Origin: Arachnia propionica
GTDB lineage: Bacteria; Actinomycetota; Actinomycetes; Propionibacteriales; Propionibacteriaceae
DNA: 64,000 nt
Reading direction: 5' to 3'
Assembly (NCBI RefSeq): GCF_037055325.1
Contig: NZ_CP146373.1
Location: 3,038,001 to 3,102,000, forward strand
Shown here: positions 18,134 to 26,561 of the stretch, in pieces
Numbering within the stretch: position 1 is the first letter of the stretch
Layout: each line of letters begins with the position of its first letter
Notes under the pieces: generated by a model
Seen by the model: only the letters and a program-made list of their open reading frames with translations
What the model was told of the DNA's origin: nothing
Databases searched by the model: none
Position numbers and translations under genes: made by a program

Positions 18134-18391
18134 ATGACCGGTTTCAGAAAATTCAGGAATCCTGACACCTTTTTCGGACGTTTCGTGTGCCACTTCGCGC
18201 TGGGTTTCTCCGCATGCCTTGTGGCACAGGCGATCCTGCTGATGCTGGGACGACTTGACGTCTACCTGGGAGCAATCTGGTCGTTCGGCTTCAGTCTTCT
18301 TTTCGGCCTCATCCGCGCCGTGTTGGCCAAACCAGGAACCCCTTTCTGGAGTTCACCCCTCACACAAGCAGAGAAATCACAAACACGCTGA
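18134..18391 (+). CDS. Small membrane protein, candidate immunity protein
   Basis: An 85-residue protein with a strong ribosome-binding site (GGAGGAAGAA) 9 bp after the Cys-rich frame. Two hydrophobic segments, at about residues 16-40 and 45-66, indicate two membrane spans with a short loop. No family is recognised. Its size, topology and tight linkage to a candidate bacteriocin suggest self-protection, which is inference from context only. Confidence 0.6.
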   Translation: MTGFRKFRNPDTFFGRFVCHFALGFSACLVAQAILLMLGRLDVYLGAIWSFGFSLLFGLIRAVLAKPGTPFWSSPLTQAEKSQTR

Positions 18392-18480
18392 ACCCCATTC
18401 CGAGAGGCTTATTCACAAGCGACGTGTCAACCAGCGAAACCTCCACTTGGGAGCGGCTGTGCATAAGCCTGCAAGAGCGG

Positions 18481-18512
18481 CCCGTAGCGTTCGGCAACAC
18501 GAACGCTACGGG
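18481..18512. terminator. Perfect 13-bp hairpin
   Basis: CCCGTAGCGTTCG at 18481-18493 pairs exactly with 18500-18512 around a 6-nt loop. It ends the peptide/membrane-protein run and also lies at the end of the minus-strand pseudogene remains. Confidence 0.85.
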
Positions 18513-18527
18513 CGCGCTGACCTCGAT

Positions 18528-18690
18528 ACGTGCAACAGCAGCGCGTTCACCCGTCCGTGCGCGACCGGGTAACGACCACCCAGCGCATGCGCCAGCGAAA
18601 CGACGACACCCAGACCGATGTTGCCAAAGCCACCGCCGCCGTGCAGGAGGCATTGCGCATGTGCACACGGGCCTCCAGGCCATCGATCCC
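18528..18690 (-). pseudogene. Iron-containing alcohol dehydrogenase fragment
   Basis: This stretch aligns at the DNA level, roughly four bases in five, with 19808-19965 inside the pduQ-like gene. It encodes AHALGGRYPVAHGR, the conserved iron-ligand region, and LEARVHMRN in another frame, so it is frameshifted as well as truncated. It is the remnant of a second Fe-ADH copy, joined to the AbiEii-like remnant upstream on the minus strand. Confidence 0.75.
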
Positions 18691-19012
18691 ACGCAACGAC
18701 ACCCAGATCGACGGCAACCACCGGCTCCGCGGAGCCTCTGCTGAGGACGAGTCGTGAAAAACAGGGATGCTGTTCCCGGATCTCCACGTCATAGCCTTCT
18801 TCTTGAAAGGCAGCGACGACTCGCTCCAGCGCCGAGGCGAATTCGTGCTGCGCGGACTGTGTGGTGAACAGGTCCACGTCCTCGGTAGGGCGATCGATGA
18901 ATCCGTGTTCACGAATGGCACCAGACCCAGCCAGCGCGAACCCTGCTTCCGGGCCTGCCGCCTCCAGGGCAATCCTCGCGATCCTTCTCTGTTCGGAGGC
19001 ATCCCGGCTCAT
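18690..19012 (-). pseudogene. AbiEii/AbiGii-type nucleotidyltransferase toxin, truncated
   Basis: From ATG 19012 the frame encodes about 105 residues with the nucleotidyltransferase core (ALAGSGAIREHG, then PTEDVDLF), the GS...DxD motif of AbiEii-like toxins. Near 18690 it runs directly into the alcohol-dehydrogenase fragment, so the C-terminal half is gone. The start overlaps the preceding ORF's stop (ATGA), as in toxin-antitoxin operons. It should be inactive. Confidence 0.7.
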
Positions 19013-19343
19013 GTGCGTACCCGGAGTTCGGGGAAACGCGTTTCCCACAGGTCCCGCACCCTCTGGTCCAGGTTGATCACGGGCCACAGCTCGATGAGAC
19101 GATCCCGGTTGAGTAGACGTTCCTGTTCGGCCACCCGCCCTTCGGTGAGCAACGCCTGGTAGGCCATACGCCGCCCCCCACATCATCCACGTCGATCCCC
19201 ACGCGATCCTCCTGCCAGCGAACCCCGTGCGGAAGGTCGATCAACCCGTGATAGGGGCCGCGCAGGGCGTCAAGAGTCGTCGGCGCATGGCAGGGCTTCA
19301 CGTCCCGGAACCGAACACGTCCCGCAACCACACCGGTCACCAT
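19009..19343 (-). pseudogene. Partner gene of the AbiEii-like remnant, frameshifted in a G6 run
   Basis: ATG 19343 has GGGAGG upstream and encodes about 56 sensible residues (VAGRVRFRDVKPCH, GLIDLPHGVRW). At a run of six G on the minus strand (C at 19174-19179) the frame breaks. The following 52 codons (AYQALLTEGRVAEQERLL, WETRFPELRVRT) continue in another frame to a stop at 19009. That tail is typical of small proteins encoded upstream of AbiEii-type genes. It is either a pseudogene or a homopolymer sequencing error. Confidence 0.6.
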
Positions 19344-19501
19344 GAACCTCCCAGCGCTCGTGAGCCGTCAACATCTCGGCCTGTCGGACCAGTGTAATGA
19401 GGTCGCATCGCTGGCCATCAGGTGATCCGCGGTCCCGGCGCCGCCGCCATGATCCGGAGACACTATCACGCCCCTACTTCACGACGTGAAGACCCAACCC
19501 C

Positions 19502-20605
19502 TCACGCGATCCTGCGCAGGATGCCCTTCAGGTCGTCGGGCGAAGGCGCCACCGGGGTGGTCGTGGTGCAGCCATCGGCGAGGGCCGCGGCCACCAGGCC
19601 GTCCTCGTCGCGACGCAACACATCGGATGCGACCTTCAGGTCGCTCAACCGCGACGGGATGCCCAGCCTCGACCTCAACCGTTCGACCGCACCGACCAGC
19701 GACGTCACCGCCGCCCGCCCCCTCGCCGAGGGGTACAGCAGCCTGCCCAGGCGGGCGTAGCGTTCGGCGGCGCGGTCGCTGCGGGATGCGTTGAATTCGA
19801 TGACGTGCGGCAGCAGCAGCGCGTTCAACCGTCCGTGCGCGATCGGATAGCGGCCGCCCAGCGCGTGCGCCAGCGAGTGGACGATACCCAGGCCAACGTT
19901 GTCGAAAGCCATCGCCGCCATGCAGGACGCGTTGTGCATGTGGGAACGCGCCTCCAGGTCGTCGCCGTGGGTGTAGCAGCGCTCCAGGTTCCCGAACACC
20001 AATTCGACGGCCTTCTCCGCCAGCGCATCGGAGAAGTCGCAGGCCTCCAACGCCACATACGCCTCCGTGGCGTGGGTGAGCACGTCCATGCCGGAATCGG
20101 CGGTGATGTGCGAAGGCACCCCGACCACGGCCTCCGGATCCAGGATGGCCAACCCTGCCACCAGCTCGCTGGAGGCGATCGGGACCTTCGTGTGCGTCTG
20201 CTCGTCGGTGACCACGGCAAACGACGTCACCTCCGAGCCCGACCCGCTGGTGGTGGGGATCGCGACGATCCCCTCCGGCGCCCCGAAACCGGCGTCGAGC
20301 GCGGCCTTGTGCATTACCTTCGTGGCATCCATCACCGACCCACCGCCGTAGGCGACGACCACATCGGGCCTGGACTGCAGATACACCGACACCCCGGCGC
20401 CGATCTCGGATGTGGTGGGGTTCGGTTTCACACCCGTGAAGGTCGTCACCTGCTCACCGAGCCTGTCGACCACCTTCCGGTACACGTCGGTGGTTGCCAG
20501 GAAGTCGTCGGTCACGAGGAACACGGGCCTGCCACGAAACTCGTCGAGCGCCTCCAACGCCGCCGCACCCAGCCGCACCCTGGTGGCCAGCCGGAACTCT
20601 CTCAT
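19502..20605 (-). CDS. pduQ: Iron-containing alcohol dehydrogenase, PduQ-like 1-propanol dehydrogenase
   Basis: A 367-residue group III (iron) alcohol dehydrogenase. VVAYGGGSVMDATKVMHK and the metal-binding GIVHSLAHALGGRYPIAHGRLNALLLPHVIEFN are clear. The start ATG 20605 has GGAGCAGGAG upstream and overlaps the stop of the 57-codon ORF. In pdu systems PduQ reduces propionaldehyde to 1-propanol and regenerates NAD+ inside the shell. The role is inferred from linkage to the pdu locus. Confidence 0.85.
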   Translation of the reverse strand: MREFRLATRVRLGAAALEALDEFRGRPVFLVTDDFLATTDVYRKVVDRLGEQVTTFTGVKPNPTTSEIGAGVSVYLQSRPDVVVAYGGGSVMDATKVMHKAALDAGFGAPEGIVAIPTTSGSGSEVTSFAVVTDEQTHTKVPIASSELVAGLAILDPEAVVGVPSHITADSGMDVLTHATEAYVALEACDFSDALAEKAVELVFGNLERCYTHGDDLEARSHMHNASCMAAMAFDNVGLGIVHSLAHALGGRYPIAHGRLNALLLPHVIEFNASRSDRAAERYARLGRLLYPSARGRAAVTSLVGAVERLRSRLGIPSRLSDLKVASDVLRRDEDGLVAAALADGCTTTTPVAPSPDDLKGILRRIA

Positions 20606-20775
20606 CTCCTGCTCCTGTTCTTCTGCATACCCGAGGGTCCTCCCTGACCGGCGGGACAGGTTGCCCGCGGGGACATCGTCGTCACGAGTGGCGCATCCGA
20701 GGTCGCCGGGCCGGCCTCACGGGCGGCGCGGATCATCCAGCGTAGAAGGTGCGCCGAGGGGCGGGACGTGGTCAT
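20602..20775 (-). CDS. Coupled 57-residue protein between pocR-like and pduQ genes
   Basis: This small ORF overlaps both neighbours by ATGA: its ATG (20775) overlaps the pocR stop, and its TGA overlaps the pduQ start. An exact fit on both sides is unlikely by chance. The N-terminal third, SAHLLRWMIRAAREAG, would form an amphipathic helix of the size used as microcompartment encapsulation tags. The rest is Pro/Gly/Ser-rich with a basic end. No family is recognised. It may be expressed as a small protein or may only couple translation. Confidence 0.5.
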   Translation of the reverse strand: MTTSRPSAHLLRWMIRAAREAGPATSDAPLVTTMSPRATCPAGQGGPSGMQKNRSRR

Positions 20776-22118
20776 GCCGCCCTCCCGGAATGTTCCCTGC
20801 GGTACTCGGACGGGGTCATCCCGATGTGTTTCTTGAACTGCCGCGAGAAGTAGTTCAGCGGCGTGAAATCCAGCTCCGCGGCGATCCTGAGCACCGGTTT
20901 GTCGGTGTGGATGAGCACGAACTTCGCGCGCTCCAGGCGTTTGGCGGTCACGTAGTGGATGAAGCTGGAGCCAGTGCGTTCCTTGAACTTCCTCGCGAAA
21001 TGCGACTCCGACCACATCAGGTAGGAAGCTGCCTTGTGCAGCGTCAGGAACGACGACGGATTCTTCTCGATCTCGTTCAGCAGCGTCGTGATGCTGCGTT
21101 CCCCACCCCGGGCTGCGGGCTCGAGGAGGTCGTGGACGCGGATCAGCAGTTTCTCGCAGTACACCTGGCATTCGTATCGGTTCATCGGGCCGCGTCGGCG
21201 TCCCCGGTGGCGGGTGACGATCTGGGAGATGTCGCGCCCGAACTGCACAGCCTCACTCGTGGCGATGCCGATCATCATGTCCTCGTATTCGGACAGCTCC
21301 CTCGGATCCACCTTCTGGCTCCAGCGCGGCAGCAGATGGTCCAGGTAGTCGCCAAGCAGCTCCAGGTTCGCGGCTGCGTTGCCCTGTGCGACGTTGCGGG
21401 CCATCACCGGGGCCTCCAGCGAGATCCGTCGCTTCACCGACTCGACGGGGATCAGCGGCAGGGGTTTCCGGATTCCCGCCAGCAGCGGGGCGAGTGCCGC
21501 GTCGTCACTGGGACCCGGAATCCGCCGGAGCCTGCCCAGCACCGTCCCCGCAACCGCGAAATCCGCCTCGCCGAGAGTGGAACCGAGTTTCGCGTTCGCC
21601 AGGCCGACGACCTCGTTGGCCGCGGCCTGCAGCTTGCCGAGGTCGACCACGGCCACCTGATCCAGCAGCTTCGCGGTCTCCGAGTGTTCCAGCACCTCCG
21701 AGGCACCCACAATCTGCTGGAGCTGCTGCTGCCCCTCGGTAAGCAGCACCTGCCCGGCCATCACCGCGCCCAGATACTGCGCACCCCACATGATCGAGAC
21801 GGAAAAATCCACCAGGCCCGCATGACACCGGTACACGACCGGACGTCCCTCGATGGCGCTCTGCAGCCCGCCGTGGGCGTCGCAGCTGTAGCACTTGGCG
21901 CGGATCGCGGGATCGCGACGCAGGTACTGGCACAGGGTGCTGAACCGCGACGCCTCCGTGACGGGACGACCCATGGAATCGACGGTGATCATCGCCAACC
22001 CGGTGGAGGTGGCGAAATCGTCCTGGATGCGCTGCAACTCCTCGACGTCAATGAGATTGCGCAGATCGAGGGCGGCAGCCGCGTTGCCCGCGACCGGGTT
22101 CACGATGAAGTCCGGCAC
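20772..22118 (-). CDS. pocR: PocR-type AraC regulator of propanediol utilisation
   Basis: A 448-residue protein. Residues about 20-175 are a PocR sensory domain, with its Cys cluster in AKCYSCDAHGG and YRCHAGLVDFSV. Residues about 340-445 are the AraC helix-turn-helix pair (TLHKAASYLMWSESHFARKFKERTG, and FTPLNYFSRQFKKHIGMTPSEYRR). In enteric bacteria PocR activates pdu and cobalamin genes in response to 1,2-propanediol. It is encoded in the leftward operon and probably acts on the divergent promoter region before pduA. Confidence 0.9.
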   Translation of the reverse strand: MPDFIVNPVAGNAAAALDLRNLIDVEELQRIQDDFATSTGLAMITVDSMGRPVTEASRFSTLCQYLRRDPAIRAKCYSCDAHGGLQSAIEGRPVVYRCHAGLVDFSVSIMWGAQYLGAVMAGQVLLTEGQQQLQQIVGASEVLEHSETAKLLDQVAVVDLGKLQAAANEVVGLANAKLGSTLGEADFAVAGTVLGRLRRIPGPSDDAALAPLLAGIRKPLPLIPVESVKRRISLEAPVMARNVAQGNAAANLELLGDYLDHLLPRWSQKVDPRELSEYEDMMIGIATSEAVQFGRDISQIVTRHRGRRRGPMNRYECQVYCEKLLIRVHDLLEPAARGGERSITTLLNEIEKNPSSFLTLHKAASYLMWSESHFARKFKERTGSSFIHYVTAKRLERAKFVLIHTDKPVLRIAAELDFTPLNYFSRQFKKHIGMTPSEYRREHSGRAA

Positions 22119-22537
22119 AGCACCTCCTGCACGCGTTTGAATCCCTTGCCTGTGATCGAGTCGACCGCCACGATCTGGTGGGCACCGGCCCGCGCCAGAT
22201 GGTCGACGGCGTTGTGCACCTGGGTCTCGGTGGCCACCCCGGCATGGGTGACGACCCCCAGCACCTCGCGGTTGAAGGTGGTGGCAAATCCCGGCGGGAA
22301 ACGGGTTTCGTCGCTGGTGGCGGACTGCACCAGCACCACCACGTCCACGTCGTAGGAGGCCAGCATCAGGGCGTGTTTGTAGCGCCCCACCTCCAGGTAC
22401 TCGCCCGGGGTGTCGATGGCGGAGGCGAAGGTCTCGATGGCCTGGGTCTTGGCGTACTCGATGGGCAGCCCTTGGAGACGCTGCCTGAATGTCGTCTTGC
22501 CGGCTCCAATGCTGCCGACAAGCAGGATCGACCTCAT
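22100..22537 (-). CDS. pduV: EutP/PduV-type microcompartment GTPase
   Basis: A 145-residue protein with Walker A GSIGAGKTT at residues 8-16 and the EutP/PduV layout (TPGEYLE, YDVDVVVLVQSATSD). Members of this family bind to microcompartments and may link them to cell-wide positioning. It overlaps the next gene (pocR-like) by 19 bp and follows the PduU-like shell gene. Confidence 0.88.
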   Translation of the reverse strand: MRSILLVGSIGAGKTTFRQRLQGLPIEYAKTQAIETFASAIDTPGEYLEVGRYKHALMLASYDVDVVVLVQSATSDETRFPPGFATTFNREVLGVVTHAGVATETQVHNAVDHLARAGAHQIVAVDSITGKGFKRVQEVLCRTSS

Positions 22538-22545
22538 GCCCTACG

Positions 22546-22899
22546 TCACGTCCTCGTCAACGGCGCCGGGGTGAAGCCGAGAATGGACTGGAGGGTGGTG
22601 ACGATCCCCGTGACGGCGGACTCGACGTCGGCGAGCTGGCCGGTGATGAGCAGCGACCCGGAGAAGCGGTCGACGAAGGCCAACTCGACTCCCGCCGACT
22701 TGGTGGCGATGTCGGCGGCGATCACGGCGGCCTCACCCGGTGTGATGGTCAGCACCCCGATGGCCCCGCTGCTTCCCGCGGGAAGACCGATCTTCGGGTA
22801 CAGGTGCGGATCGGGATTGGCTATCACGTGGGCGAGCGTGACCTGCTTGCCAGGCACGAACTCCTGGATGATGCGCGTTTTGTCGGTCAACTCGGTCAT
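22546..22899 (-). CDS. pduU: PduU/EutS-type shell protein
   Basis: A 117-residue circularly permuted BMC-domain protein starting at ATG 22899 with GAGGAG upstream. The N-terminal RIIQEFVPGKQVTLAHVIANP forms the extra beta-barrel strand of PduU, and SGAIGVLTITPGEAAVIAADIA is the BMC core. It forms hexameric facets, and the barrel side is thought to recruit PduV, which is the next gene here. Confidence 0.92.
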   Translation of the reverse strand: MTELTDKTRIIQEFVPGKQVTLAHVIANPDPHLYPKIGLPAGSSGAIGVLTITPGEAAVIAADIATKSAGVELAFVDRFSGSLLITGQLADVESAVTGIVTTLQSILGFTPAPLTRT

Positions 22900-22935
22900 C
22901 AATCGCTCCTCTGGGTTGCCCTCACGATAGGGGCA

Positions 22936-22995
22936 CTTCCGGTCGGGTTCAACGTTGCACGCATTCTCGAAGCAAGAATGTGTAACAACCGGAAG
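22936..22995. promoter_or_regulatory. Dyad-rich regulatory region between the two pdu operons
   Basis: The 178-bp divergent region contains CTTCCGGT at 22936-22943 inverted as ACCGGAAG at 22988-22995. Between them lie GCATTCT (22961-22967) and AGAATG (22975-22980), extended by GTTGCAC and GTGTAAC. The symmetric arrangement between the pduU and pduA starts is a good candidate for the binding site of the PocR-like regulator or a global regulator. Confidence 0.55.
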
Positions 22996-23077
22996 AAACT
23001 GTGTATCGGAACCTGCTCTATGGTGTCGGGACAGGCCCAATTGGCCTGCCGCTAGGACTAACGACGAAGGAGTCAGC

Positions 23078-23356
23078 ATGCAGGAAGCGCTCGGAATGGT
23101 CGAGACGAAAGGCTATGTCGGAGCGGTTGAGGCCGCCGACGCCATGGTCAAGTCCGCGAATGTGTCCCTCGTGGGCAGCGAGAAGATCGGTGCCGGCCTC
23201 GTGACCGTGCTGGTGCGCGGCGACGTCGGCGCGGTCAAGGCCGCCACCGACGCGGGCGCCTCGGCGGCGGAACGGGTGGGTGAACTCATCAGCGTGCACG
23301 TGATCCCGCGTCCCCACAACGACGTCGAGAAGATCCTCCCCACCCAGGCCAAGTAG
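23078..23356 (+). CDS. pduA: PduA-type hexameric shell protein
   Basis: A 92-residue BMC-domain protein from ATG 23078 with GAAGGAG upstream. The start [20 protein letters not shown] and the end [15 protein letters not shown] are canonical. PduA hexamers tile the shell facets, and their central pore passes 1,2-propanediol. It is the first gene of the long rightward pdu operon and is closely similar to the PduJ-like protein at 29883. Confidence 0.96.
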   Translation: MQEALGMVETKGYVGAVEAADAMVKSANVSLVGSEKIGAGLVTVLVRGDVGAVKAATDAGASAAERVGELISVHVIPRPHNDVEKILPTQAK

Positions 23357-23367
23357 GAGAATGAGCA

Positions 23368-24174
23368 ATGTCTGAGGAACTGATCAACAAGGTCTTGGCC
23401 GAAGTGGTCAAGAAGATGGGCGGCGACGCCCCCGCGCCCTCCGCCACACCTGCCCCCGCTCCCACGCCCGCAGCCGGGACCCTGCCCGCCGTGACCGAAT
23501 TCGTCGGCACCAACGTCCTGGGTGACACCATCGGCATGGTCATCGCCAACGTCGACCCGAAGCTGCGCGCGATGATGAAACTGGAAAAGGACTTCCGCTC
23601 CATCGGGATCCTCGGTGCCCGCACCGGCGCCGGCCCGCACATCTTCGCCGCCGACGAGGCCGTCAAGGCCACCAACTCCGAGATCCTGACCATCGAGCTG
23701 CCCCGCGACACCAAGGGCGGCGCCGGTCACGGCTCGTTGATCATCTTCGGCGCCGAGGACGTCTCCGACGCCCGCCGCGCCGTCGAGGTGTCCCTCGGGG
23801 AGCTGGACCGCACCTTCGGTGACGTCTACGGCAACGACGCGGGCCATCTGGAGTTCCAGTACACCGCACGCGCCTCCTACGCCCTCAACAAGGCGTTCGG
23901 AGCCCCGATCGGCAAGGCCTTCGGCATCACCGTCGGCGCCCCCGCCGGCATCGGTGTCGTCCTGGCCGACACCGCCGTCAAGGCAGCCACCGTCGACGTC
24001 ATCGGCTACGCCAGCCCCGCCGGCGGAACCAGCTTCTCCAACGAGGTCATCTCGTTCCTGAGCGGCGATTCGGGTGCCGTCCGGCAGGCCATCATCGCCG
24101 CCCGCGAGGTGGGCATCCCCCTCCTCGGTGCGCTCGGCGCCACGCCCGAATCCACCACGACCCCCTACATCTGA
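23368..24174 (+). CDS. pduB: PduB-type tandem-BMC shell protein
   Basis: A 268-residue protein with two BMC folds in tandem, forming trimeric pseudohexamers. The N-terminal helix SEELINKVLAEVVKKMGGD, followed by an Ala/Pro linker, is the extension that binds cargo in PduB. FVGTNVLGDTIGMVIANVDP and GILGARTGAGPHIFAADEAV mark the first domain. It starts 11 bp after pduA. Confidence 0.95.
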   Translation: MSEELINKVLAEVVKKMGGDAPAPSATPAPAPTPAAGTLPAVTEFVGTNVLGDTIGMVIANVDPKLRAMMKLEKDFRSIGILGARTGAGPHIFAADEAVKATNSEILTIELPRDTKGGAGHGSLIIFGAEDVSDARRAVEVSLGELDRTFGDVYGNDAGHLEFQYTARASYALNKAFGAPIGKAFGITVGAPAGIGVVLADTAVKAATVDVIGYASPAGGTSFSNEVISFLSGDSGAVRQAIIAAREVGIPLLGALGATPESTTTPYI

Positions 24175-24185
24175 GGACCGATCTG

Positions 24186-25847
24186 ATGCGTTCCAAGAGG
24201 TTTGAGGCGCTCGACGCGCGCCCCGTGAACCAGGACGGGTTCGTCAGCGAATGGCCCGAGGTGGGCCTCATCGCCATGGACTCCCCCAACGATCCGAAAC
24301 CGTCGATCACACTGACCAACGGGCTCGTGACTGAACTCGACGGCAAGACCCGCGACCAGTTCGACATGATCGACACCTTCGTCGCCGATTACGGCATCAA
24401 CCTGGAGCTGGCGGAGAAGGCCATGGCCATCGACTCCCTCCAGGTGGCCCGCATGCTGTGCGACATCAACGTGCCCCGCACCGAGATCATCCCGCTGACC
24501 ACCGCCATGACCCCGGCGAAACTCACCGAGGTCGTCGGCAACATGAGCGTGCTGGAGATGATGATGGCGGTCACGAAACTGCGTGCCCGCAAGCAGCCCG
24601 CCAACCAGTGCCACGTCACCAACGTCGCCGACAACCCCGTGCAGATTGCCGCCGACTCCGCCGAGGCCGCGCTGCGCGGTTTCGCCGAGCAGGAAACCAC
24701 CGTCGGTGTGGTCCGCTACGCCCCGTTCAACGCGCTGGCGCTGCTGGTCGGCGCCCAGACGGGACGTCCCGGCATCCTCACCCAGTGCGCGGTCGAGGAG
24801 GCCACCGAGCTGCAGCTCGGCATGCGCGGACTGACCGCCTACGCCGAAACCGTGTCCGTCTACGGCACCGAGGCGGTGTTCATGGACGGCGACGACACCC
24901 CCTGGTCGAAGGCCTTCCTGGCCTCCAGCTACGCCTCCCGCGGCCTGAAGATGCGCTTCACCTCCGGCACCGGCTCCGAGGTGCAGATGGGCTACGCCGA
25001 AGGCAAGTCCATGCTGTACCTGGAGGCCCGCTGCCTGTTCGTGACGAAGGCCGCCGGCTCACAGGGCACCCAGAACGGTTCCGTCAGCTGCATCGGTGTG
25101 CCCGCGGGCGTACCCGGCGGCATCCGCGCCGTGCTGGCCGAGAACCTGATCGCCACCATGCTGGACCTCGAGTGCGCCTCCAGTAACGACCAGACCTTCA
25201 CCCACTCCGATCTGCGCCGGGTGTCGCGGTCGCTGATGCAGTTCGTGCCCGGCACCGACTTCATCTGCTCCGGCTACTCCTCCACCCCGAACAAGGACAA
25301 CATGTTCGCGGGCTCCAACTGGGATGCCGAGGACTTCGACGACTGGAACATCATCCAGCGCGACCTGCGCGTCGACGGCGGCCTCACCCCCGTGCTGGAG
25401 GAGGACGTCATCGCGGTTCGCCGCAAGGCCGCCCGCGCCCTGCAGGCCGTCTTCGACGAGCTGGGACTGCCGGCCATCACCGACGCCGAGGTGGAGGCCG
25501 CCACCTACGCCCACAGCTCCGATGACATGCCCAAACGCAACGTCGTCGAGGACCTGAAGGCCGCCGAGGACATGATGAACCGCGAGGTCACCGGCGTGGA
25601 CGTGGCCAAGGCGCTGTCGCGAGGCGGTTTCGAGGACGTCGCCGAGGCGGTGTTCAACCTCCTGAAACGCCGCGTCGCGGGCGACTACCTGCACACCTCC
25701 GCGATCTTCGATGCCGACTTCAACGTGATCTCGGCCGTGAACTCGCCCAACGACTACCACGGCCCGCAGACCGGATACCAGATCGACGACGAGCGGTGGA
25801 ACCAGATCAAGACCATCCGTCAGGCCATCAGCCCCGAGAGCATCTGA
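24186..25847 (+). CDS. pduC: Propanediol dehydratase large (alpha) subunit
   Basis: A 553-residue protein of the usual length. With PduD and PduE it dehydrates 1,2-propanediol to propionaldehyde using adenosylcobalamin. Conserved segments include RSKRFEALDARPVNQDGFV, FTHSDLRRVSRSLMQF, and CSGYSSTPNKDNMFAGSNWD in the substrate-binding barrel. Strong conservation and gene order support a diol rather than a glycerol dehydratase, though many enzymes accept both. Confidence 0.95.
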   Translation: MRSKRFEALDARPVNQDGFVSEWPEVGLIAMDSPNDPKPSITLTNGLVTELDGKTRDQFDMIDTFVADYGINLELAEKAMAIDSLQVARMLCDINVPRTEIIPLTTAMTPAKLTEVVGNMSVLEMMMAVTKLRARKQPANQCHVTNVADNPVQIAADSAEAALRGFAEQETTVGVVRYAPFNALALLVGAQTGRPGILTQCAVEEATELQLGMRGLTAYAETVSVYGTEAVFMDGDDTPWSKAFLASSYASRGLKMRFTSGTGSEVQMGYAEGKSMLYLEARCLFVTKAAGSQGTQNGSVSCIGVPAGVPGGIRAVLAENLIATMLDLECASSNDQTFTHSDLRRVSRSLMQFVPGTDFICSGYSSTPNKDNMFAGSNWDAEDFDDWNIIQRDLRVDGGLTPVLEEDVIAVRRKAARALQAVFDELGLPAITDAEVEAATYAHSSDDMPKRNVVEDLKAAEDMMNREVTGVDVAKALSRGGFEDVAEAVFNLLKRRVAGDYLHTSAIFDADFNVISAVNSPNDYHGPQTGYQIDDERWNQIKTIRQAISPESI

Positions 25848-25855
25848 GGTGAGCC

Positions 25856-26551
25856 ATGAGCATTGATGTGAACACCCTCAAGCAGATCATCGCGCAGGTG
25901 GTCCAGGAAATGGCCACCGAGGACCAGGCCGCCGCGGCCCCAGCGTCGAGCACCCCGTCCCCCACCTCGGGGGGCACCGCGACGATGACCGCCACGGCTG
26001 CGGGGAAACTCACCCTGGCCGAGACCGGTCCTGCGGAGCGCGGCGCCGACCCGAAGGAAGTCGTGGTCGCAGTCTCCCCCGCATTCAGCACCCTGATCCA
26101 CGAGACCATCATCGGCCTGCCCCACGCCGACGTCCTCAAGGAGATCGCCGCGGGCATCGAGGAGGAGGGGCTCAAACACCGGTTCGTGAAGATCTACAAG
26201 AGCGCCGACGTCGGTTTCATCGCCCACCAGGCGGCGAAGCTGTCGGGCTCCGGCATCGGGATCGGCATCCAGTCGCGCGGCACCACGGTCATCCACCAGA
26301 AGGACCTGCCGCCGCTCAGCAACGTGGAGCTGTTCAGCCAGTCCCCGCTGATCGACCTGGAAACCTTCCGCGCCATCGGCAAGAACGCGGCCAAGTACGC
26401 CAAGGGCGAGTCGCCACAGCCCGTGCCGATCCGCAACGACCAGATGGCCCGTCCCAAGTACCAGGCCATCGCGGCCCTGCTGCACAACAAGGAAACCGCC
26501 CAGTGCGACCTGGCCAAGAAGCCCCAGGCGCTGCGGGTCAGCACCGCCTAG
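25856..26551 (+). CDS. pduD: Propanediol dehydratase medium (beta) subunit
   Basis: A 231-residue protein. Residues 1-18 ([18 protein letters not shown]) form an amphipathic helix joined by an Ala/Ser/Thr/Pro linker, which is the PduD encapsulation peptide that directs the enzyme into the shell. The core ([39 protein letters not shown]) helps hold the cobalamin tail. It starts 8 bp after pduC. Confidence 0.95.
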   Translation: MSIDVNTLKQIIAQVVQEMATEDQAAAAPASSTPSPTSGGTATMTATAAGKLTLAETGPAERGADPKEVVVAVSPAFSTLIHETIIGLPHADVLKEIAAGIEEEGLKHRFVKIYKSADVGFIAHQAAKLSGSGIGIGIQSRGTTVIHQKDLPPLSNVELFSQSPLIDLETFRAIGKNAAKYAKGESPQPVPIRNDQMARPKYQAIAALLHNKETAQCDLAKKPQALRVSTA

Positions 26552-26561
26552 GAGAGCCACC

